A stretch of DNA of 64,000 nucleotides from Spirosoma profusum. GTDB taxonomy: Bacteria > Bacteroidota > Bacteroidia > Cytophagales > Spirosomataceae. The notes beneath the pieces are model-generated. The model was not told where the DNA came from. It made no database searches and worked only from the letters and a program-made list of their open reading frames with translations. A program made the translations under genes and the position numbers. Below are positions 28,583-36,982 of the stretch, piece by piece. Each line of letters begins with the position of its first letter. Positions within the stretch are counted from its first letter, which is position 1. Where the stretch lies: contig NZ_JACWZY010000017.1 of assembly GCF_014699005.1 (NCBI RefSeq), forward strand, positions 108,761 to 172,760, read 5' to 3'.

Positions 28583-28837
28583 ATGCATACCGTTTATATC
28601 ATCTATAGCCCATCCACTGACCAGTATTTCATTGGTCAGACGAAAGATTTGAAAATTACGCTGTGGCAACACAACGCGAAAACCAATCCAGCCACCGCCG
28701 ACGGGAAACCCTGGGAAGTGAAATTCACCCAGCCCTTTGCTACGCGCAATGAGGCCCTGAGCCTGGAAATGAAACTGAAGAAGAAAGATCGTAACTTTTG
28801 GGAAGAGCTAATCAATGCTCCTCAGCCAACGATCTGA
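28583..28837 (+). CDS. Small GIY-YIG nuclease-fold protein
   Basis: 84 residues. The G-I-Y/Y-I-G motifs are present in altered form as V-Y-I-I-Y (3-7) and Y-F-I-G-Q-T (about 14-19). The catalytic Arg of the G-x-x-R type is replaced or shifted, because the alpha1 region reads L-K-I-T-L-W-Q-H. The C-terminal region retains E-A-L-S-L-E-M-K-L-K-K (catalytic Glu position). Single-domain UPF0213-like proteins of this kind are common and their role is unclear. The start is set by the promoter and by the homology beginning at M-H-T-V-Y-I-I. Degeneracy of the second motif residue makes activity uncertain. Confidence 0.85.
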   Translation: MHTVYIIYSPSTDQYFIGQTKDLKITLWQHNAKTNPATADGKPWEVKFTQPFATRNEALSLEMKLKKKDRNFWEELINAPQPTI

Positions 28838-28865
28838 GCCACATGATCCTATACGTTGAAACGAG

Positions 28866-28890
28866 AAAGCCGCTCCCAAGGAGCGGCTTT
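28866..28890 (+). terminator. Hairpin after the GIY-YIG gene
   Basis: AAAGCCGCTCC (28866-28876) pairs perfectly with 28880-28890 around a 3-base loop. The T-run is weak on both strands. Confidence 0.65.
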
Positions 28891-28899
28891 CGTTATAAT

Positions 28900-28930
28900 A
28901 GGCCCCGACATGCTCTGGCTGTCGGGGCCT
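28900..28930. repeat. Dispersed GGCCCCGACA hairpin, copy A
   Basis: Arms AGGCCCCGACA and complement enclose TGCTCTGGC-type loop bases. The 31-base element is identical except for one base to that at 40734-40764, so the two are copies of one element. It lies between convergent genes and probably ends both. Confidence 0.8.
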
Positions 28931-28942
28931 GTTGTCGGCGAC

Positions 28943-29551
28943 TTAAAACGGACGTAGTGCTTTCACAAACCGTCCTTTAAAATAGTCGGAATATAGATTA
29001 TCTTCCCGAACGCCCCTAGATGATGACGCATGAATGAAGCGGATATTCTGGTCACCATTTACTTCCGTCACAATCCCCGTGTGTGATACGAAACCAGCCT
29101 TTCCTTTGTCGGGAACGAAAAAGATGAGGTCGCCGGGCAGGATTTCGTTTACCTCCACTTCTCGCCCCACTTCCGACTGCTGCCACGAAACCCGGGGCAT
29201 TCGCAGCCCAACGGTATTGAACACGGCGTAAACCAGTCCTGAGCAATCGATGCCATCGGTGGTGTTGCCGCCCGTCCGATACGGTGTACCCGTATACGTG
29301 CGGGCAATTTTCACTACCTCCGGCACGTAGCGGTTTTCGTAGGTACGTCCGTCAACTACTTTGCCAACTGGTTTAGCAGGCACAGATGGTGACCGGGCTG
29401 GAGTTTTACCAGTTCGGGCAACAGGTCGTGATGATGAACGACTGACGGATGGGCCATTGGAACGTAGAACCTCGCAGGACGTAATGAGTGATAGCAGGCA
29501 GGCGCTCAGCAGTACGGGACGAATAATCTCCCGAGACAAGCGTGGAAGCAT
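28943..29551 (-). CDS. NlpC/P60 family lipoprotein peptidase
   Basis: 202 residues from the ATG at 29551 (the frame runs to 29599). A lipoprotein signal ends in I-T-S-C (Cys at about residue 26). A low-complexity Ser/Arg/Pro linker follows, then the NlpC/P60 domain: D-G-I-D-C-S-G-L-V (catalytic Cys), the catalytic His in S-H-T-G-I-V, and a third polar residue in F-I-H-A-S-S. Such enzymes cleave gamma-D-Glu-diaminopimelate bonds in peptidoglycan. It is attached to an envelope membrane, probably the outer one. Confidence 0.93.
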   Translation of the reverse strand: MLPRLSREIIRPVLLSACLLSLITSCEVLRSNGPSVSRSSSRPVARTGKTPARSPSVPAKPVGKVVDGRTYENRYVPEVVKIARTYTGTPYRTGGNTTDGIDCSGLVYAVFNTVGLRMPRVSWQQSEVGREVEVNEILPGDLIFFVPDKGKAGFVSHTGIVTEVNGDQNIRFIHASSSRGVREDNLYSDYFKGRFVKALRPF

Positions 29552-29651
29552 ACACGTTTGGGTTAGGGGAACATATACCGATTTGCCCCATTCTAGCACG
29601 TAGCAAGGGCTGTAACCGGCTTAAAAACCATTACATGAACGGTGCAACCTA

Positions 29652-31793
29652 TTAAATTTTCAGAGATAATGCAATCCGTTTGCGGGCTTTATCTACTTCC
29701 AGCACCTTAACTTTTACTTTCTGGTACACGCTGACGACAGTTTTGGGGTCTGATACGTAGCGATTCGCCATCTGCGATACATGTACCAGTCCGTCCTGTT
29801 TCACCCCGATATCGACAAATGCACCAAACGCGGTAATATTTGTCACCACACCGGGGAGAATCATGCCTTCGTGTAAATCATCAACGCTTCGAATGCGACT
29901 ATCGTATTCAAACACTGATAGTTGTTCCCGCGGATCACGTCCCGGTCGGGCCAGTTCGGCCAGAATATCCTTAAGTGTCGGCAACCCAACCGTATCACTA
30001 ACGTAGCGTTCGGGCTTGATTTGCTCCCGTAACTCGGGTCGACGTATCAGGTCAGTCACGGTACTTTTCAAATCGGTTGCCATCCGCTCAACCAGCGCGT
30101 AGCGTTCAGGGTGAACGGCGCTGTTATCGAGTGGATTAGCTGCTTCGTCGATACGTAGAAAGGCGGCACATTGCTCAAAAACCTTCGGCCCGAGTCGGGG
30201 TACTTTTTTAAGTTGATTTCGCGACGTAAAAGCGCCATTTTCAGCCCGATACGTAACGATATTTCCAGCCAGTTGCGGCCCGAGCCCTGATACGTAACGT
30301 AGTAGATGCGGGCTGGCTGTATTGAGCGACACGCCCACCTGATTCACGCAACTTTCGACTACTGTATCAAGGCTATTTTTCAATTCCGCCTGGTTAACAT
30401 CGTGCTGATATTGTCCCACCCCAATTGATTTTGGATCGATTTTTACCAGTTCAGCCAGCGGGTCCATGAGCCGACGCCCAATACTCACCGCACCACGTAC
30501 TGTTACGTCCTGATTCGGGAATTCTTCGCGCGCTACGTCCGACGCTGAATATACAGAAGCGCCCTGTTCGCTAACCATGAAAACTGGCTTGTTCAGTTGC
30601 AGTTGCTGGATAAACTCTTCGGTTTCGCGGCCTGCCGTACCGTTACCAATCGCAATGGCGTCGATTTTGTGTTTCTCGACCAGTTTTTGTACCAACTGAA
30701 TGGCCTGTTGCCGTTGCGCTTCTGAATGACTCAGGTACAGCACCGTATCGGTCAAAAGATTACCCTGTGCATCCAGACAAACGGTTTTGCAGCCCGTTCG
30801 ATAACCGGGGTCAATGGCCAGTACGCGTTGTTGCCCAAGTGGTGGACTTAACAACAACTGCCGCAGATTATCCGCAAAGATTCGAATGGCTTCGTTGTCG
30901 GCTTTTTCCTTTGAACTGTTCGCAAATTCGGTTTCAATCGATGGCTTAAGCAGCCGTTTATAGCTATCTCGAATCGCCAGCGTCATTTGTTCGTGGCAGG
31001 CACGTGTTGCAGATCGGTCGGCCACGAACTGACGTTCGAGTCGTTCGAGGGCTGCTTCTTCGTCAGGCCCAATACTTACCGACAGAAACCCCTCGGCTTC
31101 ACCCCGACGTAGTGCCAGCAATCGGTGCGAAGGCACGCGACGTAGTGGTTCAGCAAAATCAAAATAATCGGTAAATTTCACGCCTTCCGTCTGTTTCCCT
31201 TTTTTAACCACAGAGCGAATAATAGCTTCTCGGTCGAACAGGTTACGCATTCGCTGGCGGGCGTCGGCATCTTCGCTGATACGTTCGGCCAGAATGTCGC
31301 GGGCTCCTTGTAACGCATCTGCTACGTCGGGAACAGCATCCGATACGTAGCGCTGGGCCACTCTATCAAGATTACTCTCCCGTTGCAGTTGTATTACGTT
31401 GGCAAGTGGCTCCAGACCGCGCTCAATGGCGATAGTAGCGCGAGTCTTACGTTTCTGACGGTAAGGCAGGTACAGGTCTTCTAAATCGGTCAGTGAATCG
31501 GCGGTTTCGATTTTCTGGCGCAGGTCGGGGGTTAATTTTTTCTGCTCGTCGATGGATTTGAGGATCGCATCCCGGCGTTTATCCAGTTCGAGCAATTTTT
31601 GATACGTATCGCGAATCTGCCCGATTTGCAATTCATCGAGCGGAGTACCATTGGGCGATGCGGTGGCTTCCTTGCGGTAACGGGCAATAAAAGGTACGGT
31701 GGCTCCGCCATTGAGCAGGTCGATGGTGGCGCTCACCGACTTTGGATTCAGGCTCAGCCTTGCGGCAATACGTTGTTCAATAGTCTGGGACAT
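29652..31793 (-). CDS. Tex-family RNA-binding protein with S1 domain
   Basis: 713 residues. The N-terminal Tex helical domain (with P-F-I-A-R-Y-R-K-E-A near 34-43), YqgF-like domain (D-P-G-Y-R-T-G-C-K near 325-333), helix-hairpin-helix segments (about 490-560) and C-terminal S1 domain (G-M-I-L-P-G-V-V-T-N, F-V-D-I-G-V-K-Q-D-G-L-V-H-V-S) are in the standard order. Tex is a conserved RNA-associated factor linked to transcription and surface-structure expression in several bacteria. It is a single gene. Confidence 0.95.
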   Translation of the reverse strand: MSQTIEQRIAARLSLNPKSVSATIDLLNGGATVPFIARYRKEATASPNGTPLDELQIGQIRDTYQKLLELDKRRDAILKSIDEQKKLTPDLRQKIETADSLTDLEDLYLPYRQKRKTRATIAIERGLEPLANVIQLQRESNLDRVAQRYVSDAVPDVADALQGARDILAERISEDADARQRMRNLFDREAIIRSVVKKGKQTEGVKFTDYFDFAEPLRRVPSHRLLALRRGEAEGFLSVSIGPDEEAALERLERQFVADRSATRACHEQMTLAIRDSYKRLLKPSIETEFANSSKEKADNEAIRIFADNLRQLLLSPPLGQQRVLAIDPGYRTGCKTVCLDAQGNLLTDTVLYLSHSEAQRQQAIQLVQKLVEKHKIDAIAIGNGTAGRETEEFIQQLQLNKPVFMVSEQGASVYSASDVAREEFPNQDVTVRGAVSIGRRLMDPLAELVKIDPKSIGVGQYQHDVNQAELKNSLDTVVESCVNQVGVSLNTASPHLLRYVSGLGPQLAGNIVTYRAENGAFTSRNQLKKVPRLGPKVFEQCAAFLRIDEAANPLDNSAVHPERYALVERMATDLKSTVTDLIRRPELREQIKPERYVSDTVGLPTLKDILAELARPGRDPREQLSVFEYDSRIRSVDDLHEGMILPGVVTNITAFGAFVDIGVKQDGLVHVSQMANRYVSDPKTVVSVYQKVKVKVLEVDKARKRIALSLKI

Positions 31794-31854
31794 GTACTAA
31801 AAGCGGTAATGAAATAAGCCACAAAAATGGCTCTACAAACCGACAGGGCAAAAA

Positions 31855-31878
31855 AAAACATGCCGTGGGGCATGTTTT
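31855..31878 (-). terminator. Rho-independent terminator of the cold shock gene
   Basis: AAAACATGCC pairs with GGCATGTTTT around a 4-base loop. On the minus strand the stem is followed by a run of T residues, 28 bases after the stop. Confidence 0.92.
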
Positions 31879-31905
31879 TACAACGGTCGTCTGTATATCT
31901 TACAA

Positions 31906-32097
31906 TTAAGCTATCTCGACATTTACGGCGTTTAGGCCTTTCTTACCCCGTTCAACTTCAAATTTTACTTTGTCGTTTTCACGGATTTGGTCGATGAGAC
32001 CAGTAGCGTGTACAAAAATGTCTTCGCCACCTTCATCGGGTTTAATGAAGCCAAACCCTTTGGTTTCATTAAAGAATTTTACAGTTCCTGTTTGCAT
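31906..32097 (-). CDS. Cold shock domain protein (CspA-like)
   Basis: 63 residues from the ATG at 32097; the frame extends to 32160 but homology begins at M-Q-T-G-T-V-K-F-F. RNP1 is K-G-F-G-F-I (about 13-18) and RNP2 is D-I-F-V-H-A (about 26-31). It binds single-stranded RNA/DNA and melts mRNA structure. It is separated from tex by a terminator. A candidate minus-strand promoter box lies at 32145-32152, giving a leader of about 40 bases. Confidence 0.95.
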   Translation of the reverse strand: MQTGTVKFFNETKGFGFIKPDEGGEDIFVHATGLIDQIRENDKVKFEVERGKKGLNAVNVEIA

Positions 32098-32413
32098 TGT
32101 TTGGTTTAAATTTGGGCGAATAACGACACAATAAACTTTATTTCCAAATCTATTTCCCAAAATTCTACCGTTGAATCAAACTTATTTTCAACCTAAAATT
32201 GGTCAAAACATACTTCCATTGTGGATTTTTTAAAGATCGCCCTTATTTCTTAATTTCTTTACCCACCGTCAAGTGACCCAACTTCGAAAACTGTGTCTGA
32301 ATTCCAGAGCGTATGCTTCAATTTATAGCTTACGATTTCGCACTAGTTTATAATTTCTCATAATTGTTTACTTATAACAGTAATTCATTTATTGGGCCCA
32401 TACATTAATTGAC
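32098..32413. other. Divergent AT-rich region between the cold shock and cupin genes
   Basis: About 316 bases with no gene. It holds the cold shock promoter and should hold the cupin gene promoter. No hairpin or repeat stands out. Confidence 0.55.
32145..32152 (-). promoter_or_regulatory. Candidate -7 box of the cold shock gene
   Basis: The minus strand reads TAGATTTG, matching TAnnTTTG. A TTTG lies 24 bases further upstream (32177-32180 on the plus strand as CAAA), one base beyond the usual spacing. Confidence 0.45.
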
Positions 32414-32422
32414 TTGACGGAT

Positions 32423-33322
32423 ATGGTAGCGACGACGGAAGTAGCCCCCCCTAAGGCAATCACTCAAATAGATAAGCGTACGAATATTTCAAGGAAGGAA
32501 TTACTCGCTGAATATGTTGAACCAGCCATTCCGGTAGTGCTCACAAATGCTACGCATGACTGGAAAGCCATAGGTAAATTTACCCCCGAATTCTTCAAGA
32601 AGAACTACGGTCATATTTCCAAGGAAATTAAAGGCGTTACGTATACTTTGTCAGAATACGTTGACCTAATGCTAGCGTCGACACCTGAAAAACCAGCCCC
32701 TTACCCGTTCAATATCGATATGCGGCAGTACGTACCCGAACTGTTGGGGGATATACAGCCCGAAATTCTATACGGAAAATCGGATCGGGTCAATCATCCG
32801 CTGCTGCCCAAGTTTATGCTCAATGCGACAACCGTCTATGAACTATTTTTTGGTGGAAATGGCGGTTATTTTCCATTTCTACACGTAGACGCTCTGTTCC
32901 TGCATACGCAGATTACTCAGTTGCATGGTTCAAAGGAGTTTTTCCTATACTCTCCTGATCAGGCACCTTACATGTACCCGCGCGAAGACAACGATAAAAT
33001 TTCGCAGATTGACGCATTTAATCCTGATTACGAAAAGTTTCCGCTTTTTAAAAAAGCTAAACCACTACGTATAACGGTTGAAGAAGGCGAAACCATTTTG
33101 TTTCCAACGCGCTGGTGGCATACGACCCAAATTCACGAGCCATGCATTTCGGTTGGGCGTGTACAACTCAACGCCGGAAACTGGGGCGATTTCACCGACG
33201 ACATTTACAAACTCTGGAACCGATTGCATCCTGGCCACCCGAAACTGGCAGCTCCAGCGCTGATTTACAACAAAGTAATTGGGCAAGTCATGAATATCCA
33301 GGAGAAGTTCTCCGCTGTCTAA
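32423..33322 (+). CDS. Cupin-like / JmjC-fold protein (probable Fe(II)/2-oxoglutarate hydroxylase type)
   Basis: 299 residues from the ATG at 32423 (a TTG at 32414 is in frame). The metal-site pattern H-V-D (about residue 157) and distal H in W-W-H-T-T (about 233) are what JmjC/cupin-8 hydroxylases use, with H-G-S-K-E-F-F-L-Y-S-P between them and P-T-R-W-W-H later. Such enzymes hydroxylate protein side chains or small molecules using 2-oxoglutarate. The substrate is unknown. The Fe-binding H-x-D plus distal His are intact, so activity is plausible. Confidence 0.88.
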   Translation: MVATTEVAPPKAITQIDKRTNISRKELLAEYVEPAIPVVLTNATHDWKAIGKFTPEFFKKNYGHISKEIKGVTYTLSEYVDLMLASTPEKPAPYPFNIDMRQYVPELLGDIQPEILYGKSDRVNHPLLPKFMLNATTVYELFFGGNGGYFPFLHVDALFLHTQITQLHGSKEFFLYSPDQAPYMYPREDNDKISQIDAFNPDYEKFPLFKKAKPLRITVEEGETILFPTRWWHTTQIHEPCISVGRVQLNAGNWGDFTDDIYKLWNRLHPGHPKLAAPALIYNKVIGQVMNIQEKFSAV

Positions 33323-33348
33323 CGGTTTCTTTCTTAACCATTGCGTAC

Positions 33349-33384
33349 CGTATCAGCCCACGCCTTTAGGTGTGGGCTGATACG
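33349..33384 (+). terminator. Hairpin after the cupin gene
   Basis: CGTATCAGCCCA (33349-33360) pairs perfectly with 33373-33384 around a 12-base loop, 26 bases after the stop. The T-run is short. Confidence 0.75.
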
Positions 33385-33433
33385 TTTATCCTCCTGTTAC
33401 GTCCTGACCTGCTGTCGATTTCACTACTTTCCG

Positions 33434-33441
33434 TATTTTTG
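33434..33441 (+). promoter_or_regulatory. Candidate -7 box of the M23 gene
   Basis: TATTTTTG matches TAnnTTTG and lies 49 bases before the preferred ATG at 33490. No clear TTTG -33 box was seen. Confidence 0.35.
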
Positions 33442-33489
33442 GCGGCTTACACTAAAAAATGAGTAGTGAAGATTGACATAACTTCGTTC

Positions 33490-34281
33490 ATGCGAATAGC
33501 GAGTATGGTTGGGGCATTGTTGATTGGCGGCCTGAATGCGGCTTCGTCGCAGGTTGTCATCAGCAATAACGACGAGCCCTCGCTGTATACGTACTGCCAG
33601 CAATTTCAGACACTATACATCCAGATTCGCGAACAAACCGTCACGCCCGATTCGGCCCGGAAACAGTTCAGTGGTATTATGCATAGTTTGCAGAAGCGGT
33701 TTCGAAGCGAGGAAAGTTACCCCCAGGATTCCCTCCAGCGCGACAGTCTGCAACGAACAGGGCTTTACTTTAATTTCCCGATTCGCGGATATACCAGCAG
33801 TGCGATTGGCGGCACACATGGCGAAGGTTATATAGGAAGGGGCTTCGATTTGTTCGATTATAACGTAAGAGGCAGCCATCCGGCCCAGGATATTTTCATC
33901 AGCGACCGCAATCAGGATAACATCGACGACCGAAATGGGCAACCCGTCGATATACTAGCCATGAGTAGTGGACTAGTACTGGCCATCGAAACCGCCTGGA
34001 AACCCGGTTCCGAATACCGGGGCGGCAACTGGATTTGGGTATACGATCCTATTATGCACGGTCTGTTTTACTACGCTCACAACAGCCAGGTCGATGTGCG
34101 GCCGGGGCAATGGGTCGAAGCGGGTCAGAAGCTGGCCGAAATGGGCCGAACGGGTTTCAACGCCTACAAACCGCGTTCGCCAACACATCTGCATTTGATG
34201 TATCTGCAAATTCAGCCCGACGGCCTCCCCTCGCCCATCAATCCGTATTCATGGCTGCTTACGGCGAAACTATCTAAATGA
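33490..34281 (+). CDS. Secreted M23-family metallopeptidase
   Basis: 263 residues from ATG 33490; a GTG at 33466 is in frame but the signal peptide M-R-I-A-S-M-V-G-A-L-L-I begins at the ATG. A disordered stretch leads to the LytM/M23 fold. Zinc ligands sit in H-P-A-Q-D (about residues 130-135), and the H-L-H-L-M segment (about 237-241) supplies the H-x-H motif. Family members cut peptidoglycan peptides. The stop codon overlaps a 15-base perfect inverted repeat. Confidence 0.9.
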   Translation: MRIASMVGALLIGGLNAASSQVVISNNDEPSLYTYCQQFQTLYIQIREQTVTPDSARKQFSGIMHSLQKRFRSEESYPQDSLQRDSLQRTGLYFNFPIRGYTSSAIGGTHGEGYIGRGFDLFDYNVRGSHPAQDIFISDRNQDNIDDRNGQPVDILAMSSGLVLAIETAWKPGSEYRGGNWIWVYDPIMHGLFYYAHNSQVDVRPGQWVEAGQKLAEMGRTGFNAYKPRSPTHLHLMYLQIQPDGLPSPINPYSWLLTAKLSK

Positions 34282-34342
34282 TGTAGGATATATGGTATAT
34301 GAGGTTCTCTGCCAACGTATAATACATCATATATCCTACATC
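34280..34342. repeat. Perfect inverted repeat beginning in the M23 stop codon
   Basis: Arms of 15 bases (34280-34294 and 34328-34342, GATGTAGGATATATG type) pair perfectly. The left arm starts at the second base of the TGA. It lies between convergent genes, so it is a candidate shared terminator. Confidence 0.78.
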
Positions 34343-34343
34343 T

Positions 34344-34553
34344 CTACGATTCGCGTATCAGATTTACGCCGGTTACCAGAAAAATCATTCCGACAATGAA
34401 CGGGGCTGTCGATTCGGCTTTCGATACGTGCATACCCAGCACCGCTCTCCCCTCCGACAGGAAAGCAACTAAGGCAAAAAGAACTACGACAACGCCCAGA
34501 ATCGTGAGCGTAGCACCAAAAAAACGTCGGAAATTCGTATTGTTATTGTCCAT
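34344..34553 (-). CDS. Small two-helix membrane protein
   Basis: 69 residues with two hydrophobic helices (about 15-32 and 50-65) joined by a polar linker (S-E-G-R-A-V-L-G-M-H-V). It follows the CCA-adding enzyme gene by 9 bases on the same strand, so they are likely co-transcribed. Function unknown. The tight spacing, clean ATG and membrane pattern support a real gene. Confidence 0.65.
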   Translation of the reverse strand: MDNNNTNFRRFFGATLTILGVVVVLFALVAFLSEGRAVLGMHVSKAESTAPFIVGMIFLVTGVNLIRES

Positions 34554-34562
34554 ATAGTAAAA

Positions 34563-36083
34563 TCACGATAAATGCATAGCGGATGCGTCTGTTCCTGGAT
34601 TCAAGGTTCGTTTTGGCGTAAAGCCGCGTTTACGTCCTTCCTCCAGCAACAGCGGATAAGTGGCTTCGAGCGTATTGGCAACCACCCCATCCAGTATGGC
34701 TTCCCGCATCACGGTTTTGATTTCACCAACCTCCCGGGAAGGGGATAATCCGAAGGTTTCCATAATGAGTTCGCCTGTAATAACCGGCTGAAAATTACGA
34801 AGTTTGTCGCGTTCTTCCAGATTGTGAAGTTTCCGCTCGACGCGGTCGAAATTACGGAGATGTTTCTGCACCTTCTCGTAATTTTTCGACGTAATGTCGG
34901 CCCGGCAAAGCGCCATCAGTCCTTCCAGATCATCACCAGCATCAACCAGCAACCGACGTATCGCCGAATCGGTTATTTCCTCTTTGGTCAGCGCAATAGG
35001 CCGCAGGTGCAGACGTACCAGTTTCTGAACGTAGCGCATGTGCTCGTTTAACGGCAGTTTCATCGTGCGAAAAATGCCGGGAACCCAACGTGCGCCCAAG
35101 TCTTCGTGCCCATGAAAGGTCCAGCCTACTTTTGCATCGAACCGTTTGGTGGCGGGTTTAGCAATATCATGTAACAGTGCCGACCAACGTAGCCAGAGTT
35201 CGTTGTCAGGACTGATTTTCTCTTTTTGTGATCGGTTTGCTACGTTGTCGAGCACCTGAAGTGTGTGGTAAAAATTATCTTTATGCCCTTTCCCTTCGAT
35301 GGTTTCGACGCCTTTTAGTGCAATCAGTTCCGGAAAAATCCGATCCAGCAAACCCGCGTGGTACAGGAGTTTGAAGCCATACGAAGGCGTGGGCGATAAG
35401 ACAATTTTGTTCAGTTCGTCGGTCACCCGCTCGCGCGAAACAATATTGATACGTTCGTTCATGCGGATAATCGCGTCGAACGTATCGGGGTCAATATCGA
35501 AACCCAGTTGAGAGGCAAAGCGAATGGCCCGCATCATACGTAGCGGATCATCGGAAAACGTAACGTCTGGATTTAAGGGGGTACGGATGATTTTTCGCTT
35601 GATGTCTTTCAGTCCATCGAACGGATCGAGCAGGTCGCCAAAAGCTGTGGTCGCTTCTCCGCTACGTTGCTTGAGATTGCGATTCAGGCTGATACCCATC
35701 GCATTGATGCTGAAATCCCGGCGATTCTGATCGTCTTCGAGCGTTCCATCCTCAACAATCGGTTTCCGCGAATCGGCCCGGTACGATTCCTTCCGGGCAC
35801 CTACAAACTCGACTTCCCATTCCTGATCGCCCTGCATCGCCCGCAACATGGCCGTACCGAAATTCGGGAACACTGCTACGTTGGTACCAAGCGCTTTCCC
35901 GACGGCTTCGGCCAATTGAATGCCGCTACCAATACACACTACGTCGATATCCTTCGAAGGACGCCCCATCACCAGATCGCGCACAAATCCACCGATAACG
36001 TATGCCGGTAAGCCGAGTGCATCGGCCTGCAGGGCAATCGTTTCGAAAATTGGATTTGTATAGAGCGTATCCTTGAAATTCAT
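34563..36083 (-). CDS. CCA tRNA nucleotidyltransferase with HD domain
   Basis: 506 residues. The class II nucleotidyltransferase head has the motif G-G-F-V-R-D (about 32-37) and the catalytic D-I-D (about 46-48). An RNA-binding region follows, then an HD domain (H-D-I-A-K-P near 310). It adds CCA to tRNA 3' ends and the HD part may give phosphohydrolase activity. The tRNA-Ala at 28361 lacks an encoded CCA, in line with a need for this enzyme. The C-terminal tail (about 450-506) is less conserved. Confidence 0.93.
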   Translation of the reverse strand: MNFKDTLYTNPIFETIALQADALGLPAYVIGGFVRDLVMGRPSKDIDVVCIGSGIQLAEAVGKALGTNVAVFPNFGTAMLRAMQGDQEWEVEFVGARKESYRADSRKPIVEDGTLEDDQNRRDFSINAMGISLNRNLKQRSGEATTAFGDLLDPFDGLKDIKRKIIRTPLNPDVTFSDDPLRMMRAIRFASQLGFDIDPDTFDAIIRMNERINIVSRERVTDELNKIVLSPTPSYGFKLLYHAGLLDRIFPELIALKGVETIEGKGHKDNFYHTLQVLDNVANRSQKEKISPDNELWLRWSALLHDIAKPATKRFDAKVGWTFHGHEDLGARWVPGIFRTMKLPLNEHMRYVQKLVRLHLRPIALTKEEITDSAIRRLLVDAGDDLEGLMALCRADITSKNYEKVQKHLRNFDRVERKLHNLEERDKLRNFQPVITGELIMETFGLSPSREVGEIKTVMREAILDGVVANTLEATYPLLLEEGRKRGFTPKRTLNPGTDASAMHLS

Positions 36084-36091
36084 GAAAAATT

Positions 36092-36154
36092 AGTCATTAG
36101 CCGTCAGCCAATAGTCGTCAGTTTTCTTTTGCTATTGACTAACGACTAATAACT
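36092..36154. repeat. Imperfect inverted repeat upstream of the CCA-adding gene
   Basis: Arms 36092-36114 and 36132-36154 pair over 23 bases with four mismatches, built from the related word AGTCATTAG. It lies between two minus-strand genes, so it could end the YrdC-like gene transcript. Confidence 0.65.
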
Positions 36155-36160
36155 ATCGAC

Positions 36161-36721
36161 TTATTTTCTTATAAAATTTATTTCTCCGTTCACCTTCAGC
36201 CGCATGATTCGTGGGCGTTTGGGCATTCCCGGTAACGTACCAAACCGATCAACGACAAGGCTTTCGGCGGCTGGGGGTATTGTCAGCGATTCGAACGGAA
36301 TAGAAAGCAATCCACGCCCAAAGCTGCCGACTAGCCGCTGCAAATCATTGTTTAATACCCGGCGAACGGCTATTTCTCCTGCTGATACTAAATCGGTTGG
36401 CGACGATTCAGTAGTTTGCCATAAACGTAGTGATACGTTCTTACCTTGGTCATAAACCACCGTCAACGGGTTTTCGGCGAACTCAACCAGGTCGTATGCT
36501 ACGTCGGGAAGTTTCGCTACGTATAAAACTAGCTGGTCAGCATTCTGAATCAGGACCGTTGGCCGTAAGTTTGCAGGCATTGACGAGGTTACCGTTAAAA
36601 GCTGCTCGACTGCTACGTCGTGAAGTGGGTCGGCGGCAAGCGACCAGCCGGTTTCATCGGCCAGTGCCATGATTTTTCCCTGCCGAAGTTGATAAGCGAT
36701 ATCCCGAATCGTTGATGTCAT
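36161..36721 (-). CDS. Divergent YrdC/Sua5-fold protein
   Basis: 186 residues showing the YrdC/Sua5 fold outline: A-L-A-D-E-T-G-W-S-L-A-A-D (about 17-29) stands where L-P-T-D-T-V-Y-G-L normally is, and L-V-S-A-G-E-I-A near 110-120 resembles the later S/T-S-A-N region. The K-x-R motif usually seen near the middle of TsaC/Sua5 is not evident (region reads M-P-A-N-L-R-P-T). It may be a diverged paralog of the tRNA threonylcarbamoyl-AMP synthase. Catalysis is therefore uncertain. It is upstream of the CCA-adding gene on the same strand with a palindrome between. Confidence 0.72.
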   Translation of the reverse strand: MTSTIRDIAYQLRQGKIMALADETGWSLAADPLHDVAVEQLLTVTSSMPANLRPTVLIQNADQLVLYVAKLPDVAYDLVEFAENPLTVVYDQGKNVSLRLWQTTESSPTDLVSAGEIAVRRVLNNDLQRLVGSFGRGLLSIPFESLTIPPAAESLVVDRFGTLPGMPKRPRIMRLKVNGEINFIRK

Positions 36722-36805
36722 ACCAGCCGCAAAAATACGGTAAGTTTATGAAAGACGACCAACGAGTCGCAGATGCTACGTATTGAAGTGTATATGATAC
36801 GTTTA

Positions 36806-36926
36806 AAAATGCCGATGCAAGGCCCTTCGACAAGCTCAGGGTGACCGCCACATTGATGCTTTTACTTTAACGGATTCCAGTTGACCGTCACCCTGAGCTT
36901 GTCGAAGGGCCTTGCGTCAGCATTTT
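36806..36926. repeat. Dispersed CTTCGACAAGCTCAGG palindrome
   Basis: Arms 36806-36845 and 36887-36926 are complementary over 40 bases with two mismatches. The core word CCTTCGACAAGCTCAGG, known to recur between genes in many bacterial genomes, is present in both orientations here. It lies between two minus-strand genes, as a mobile-like repeat or hairpin. Confidence 0.85.
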
Positions 36927-36982
36927 GAGTAAATTTTTAGTCAGCTACCAAACCTGTCCCACATCCGTATCGAACGTAACGA

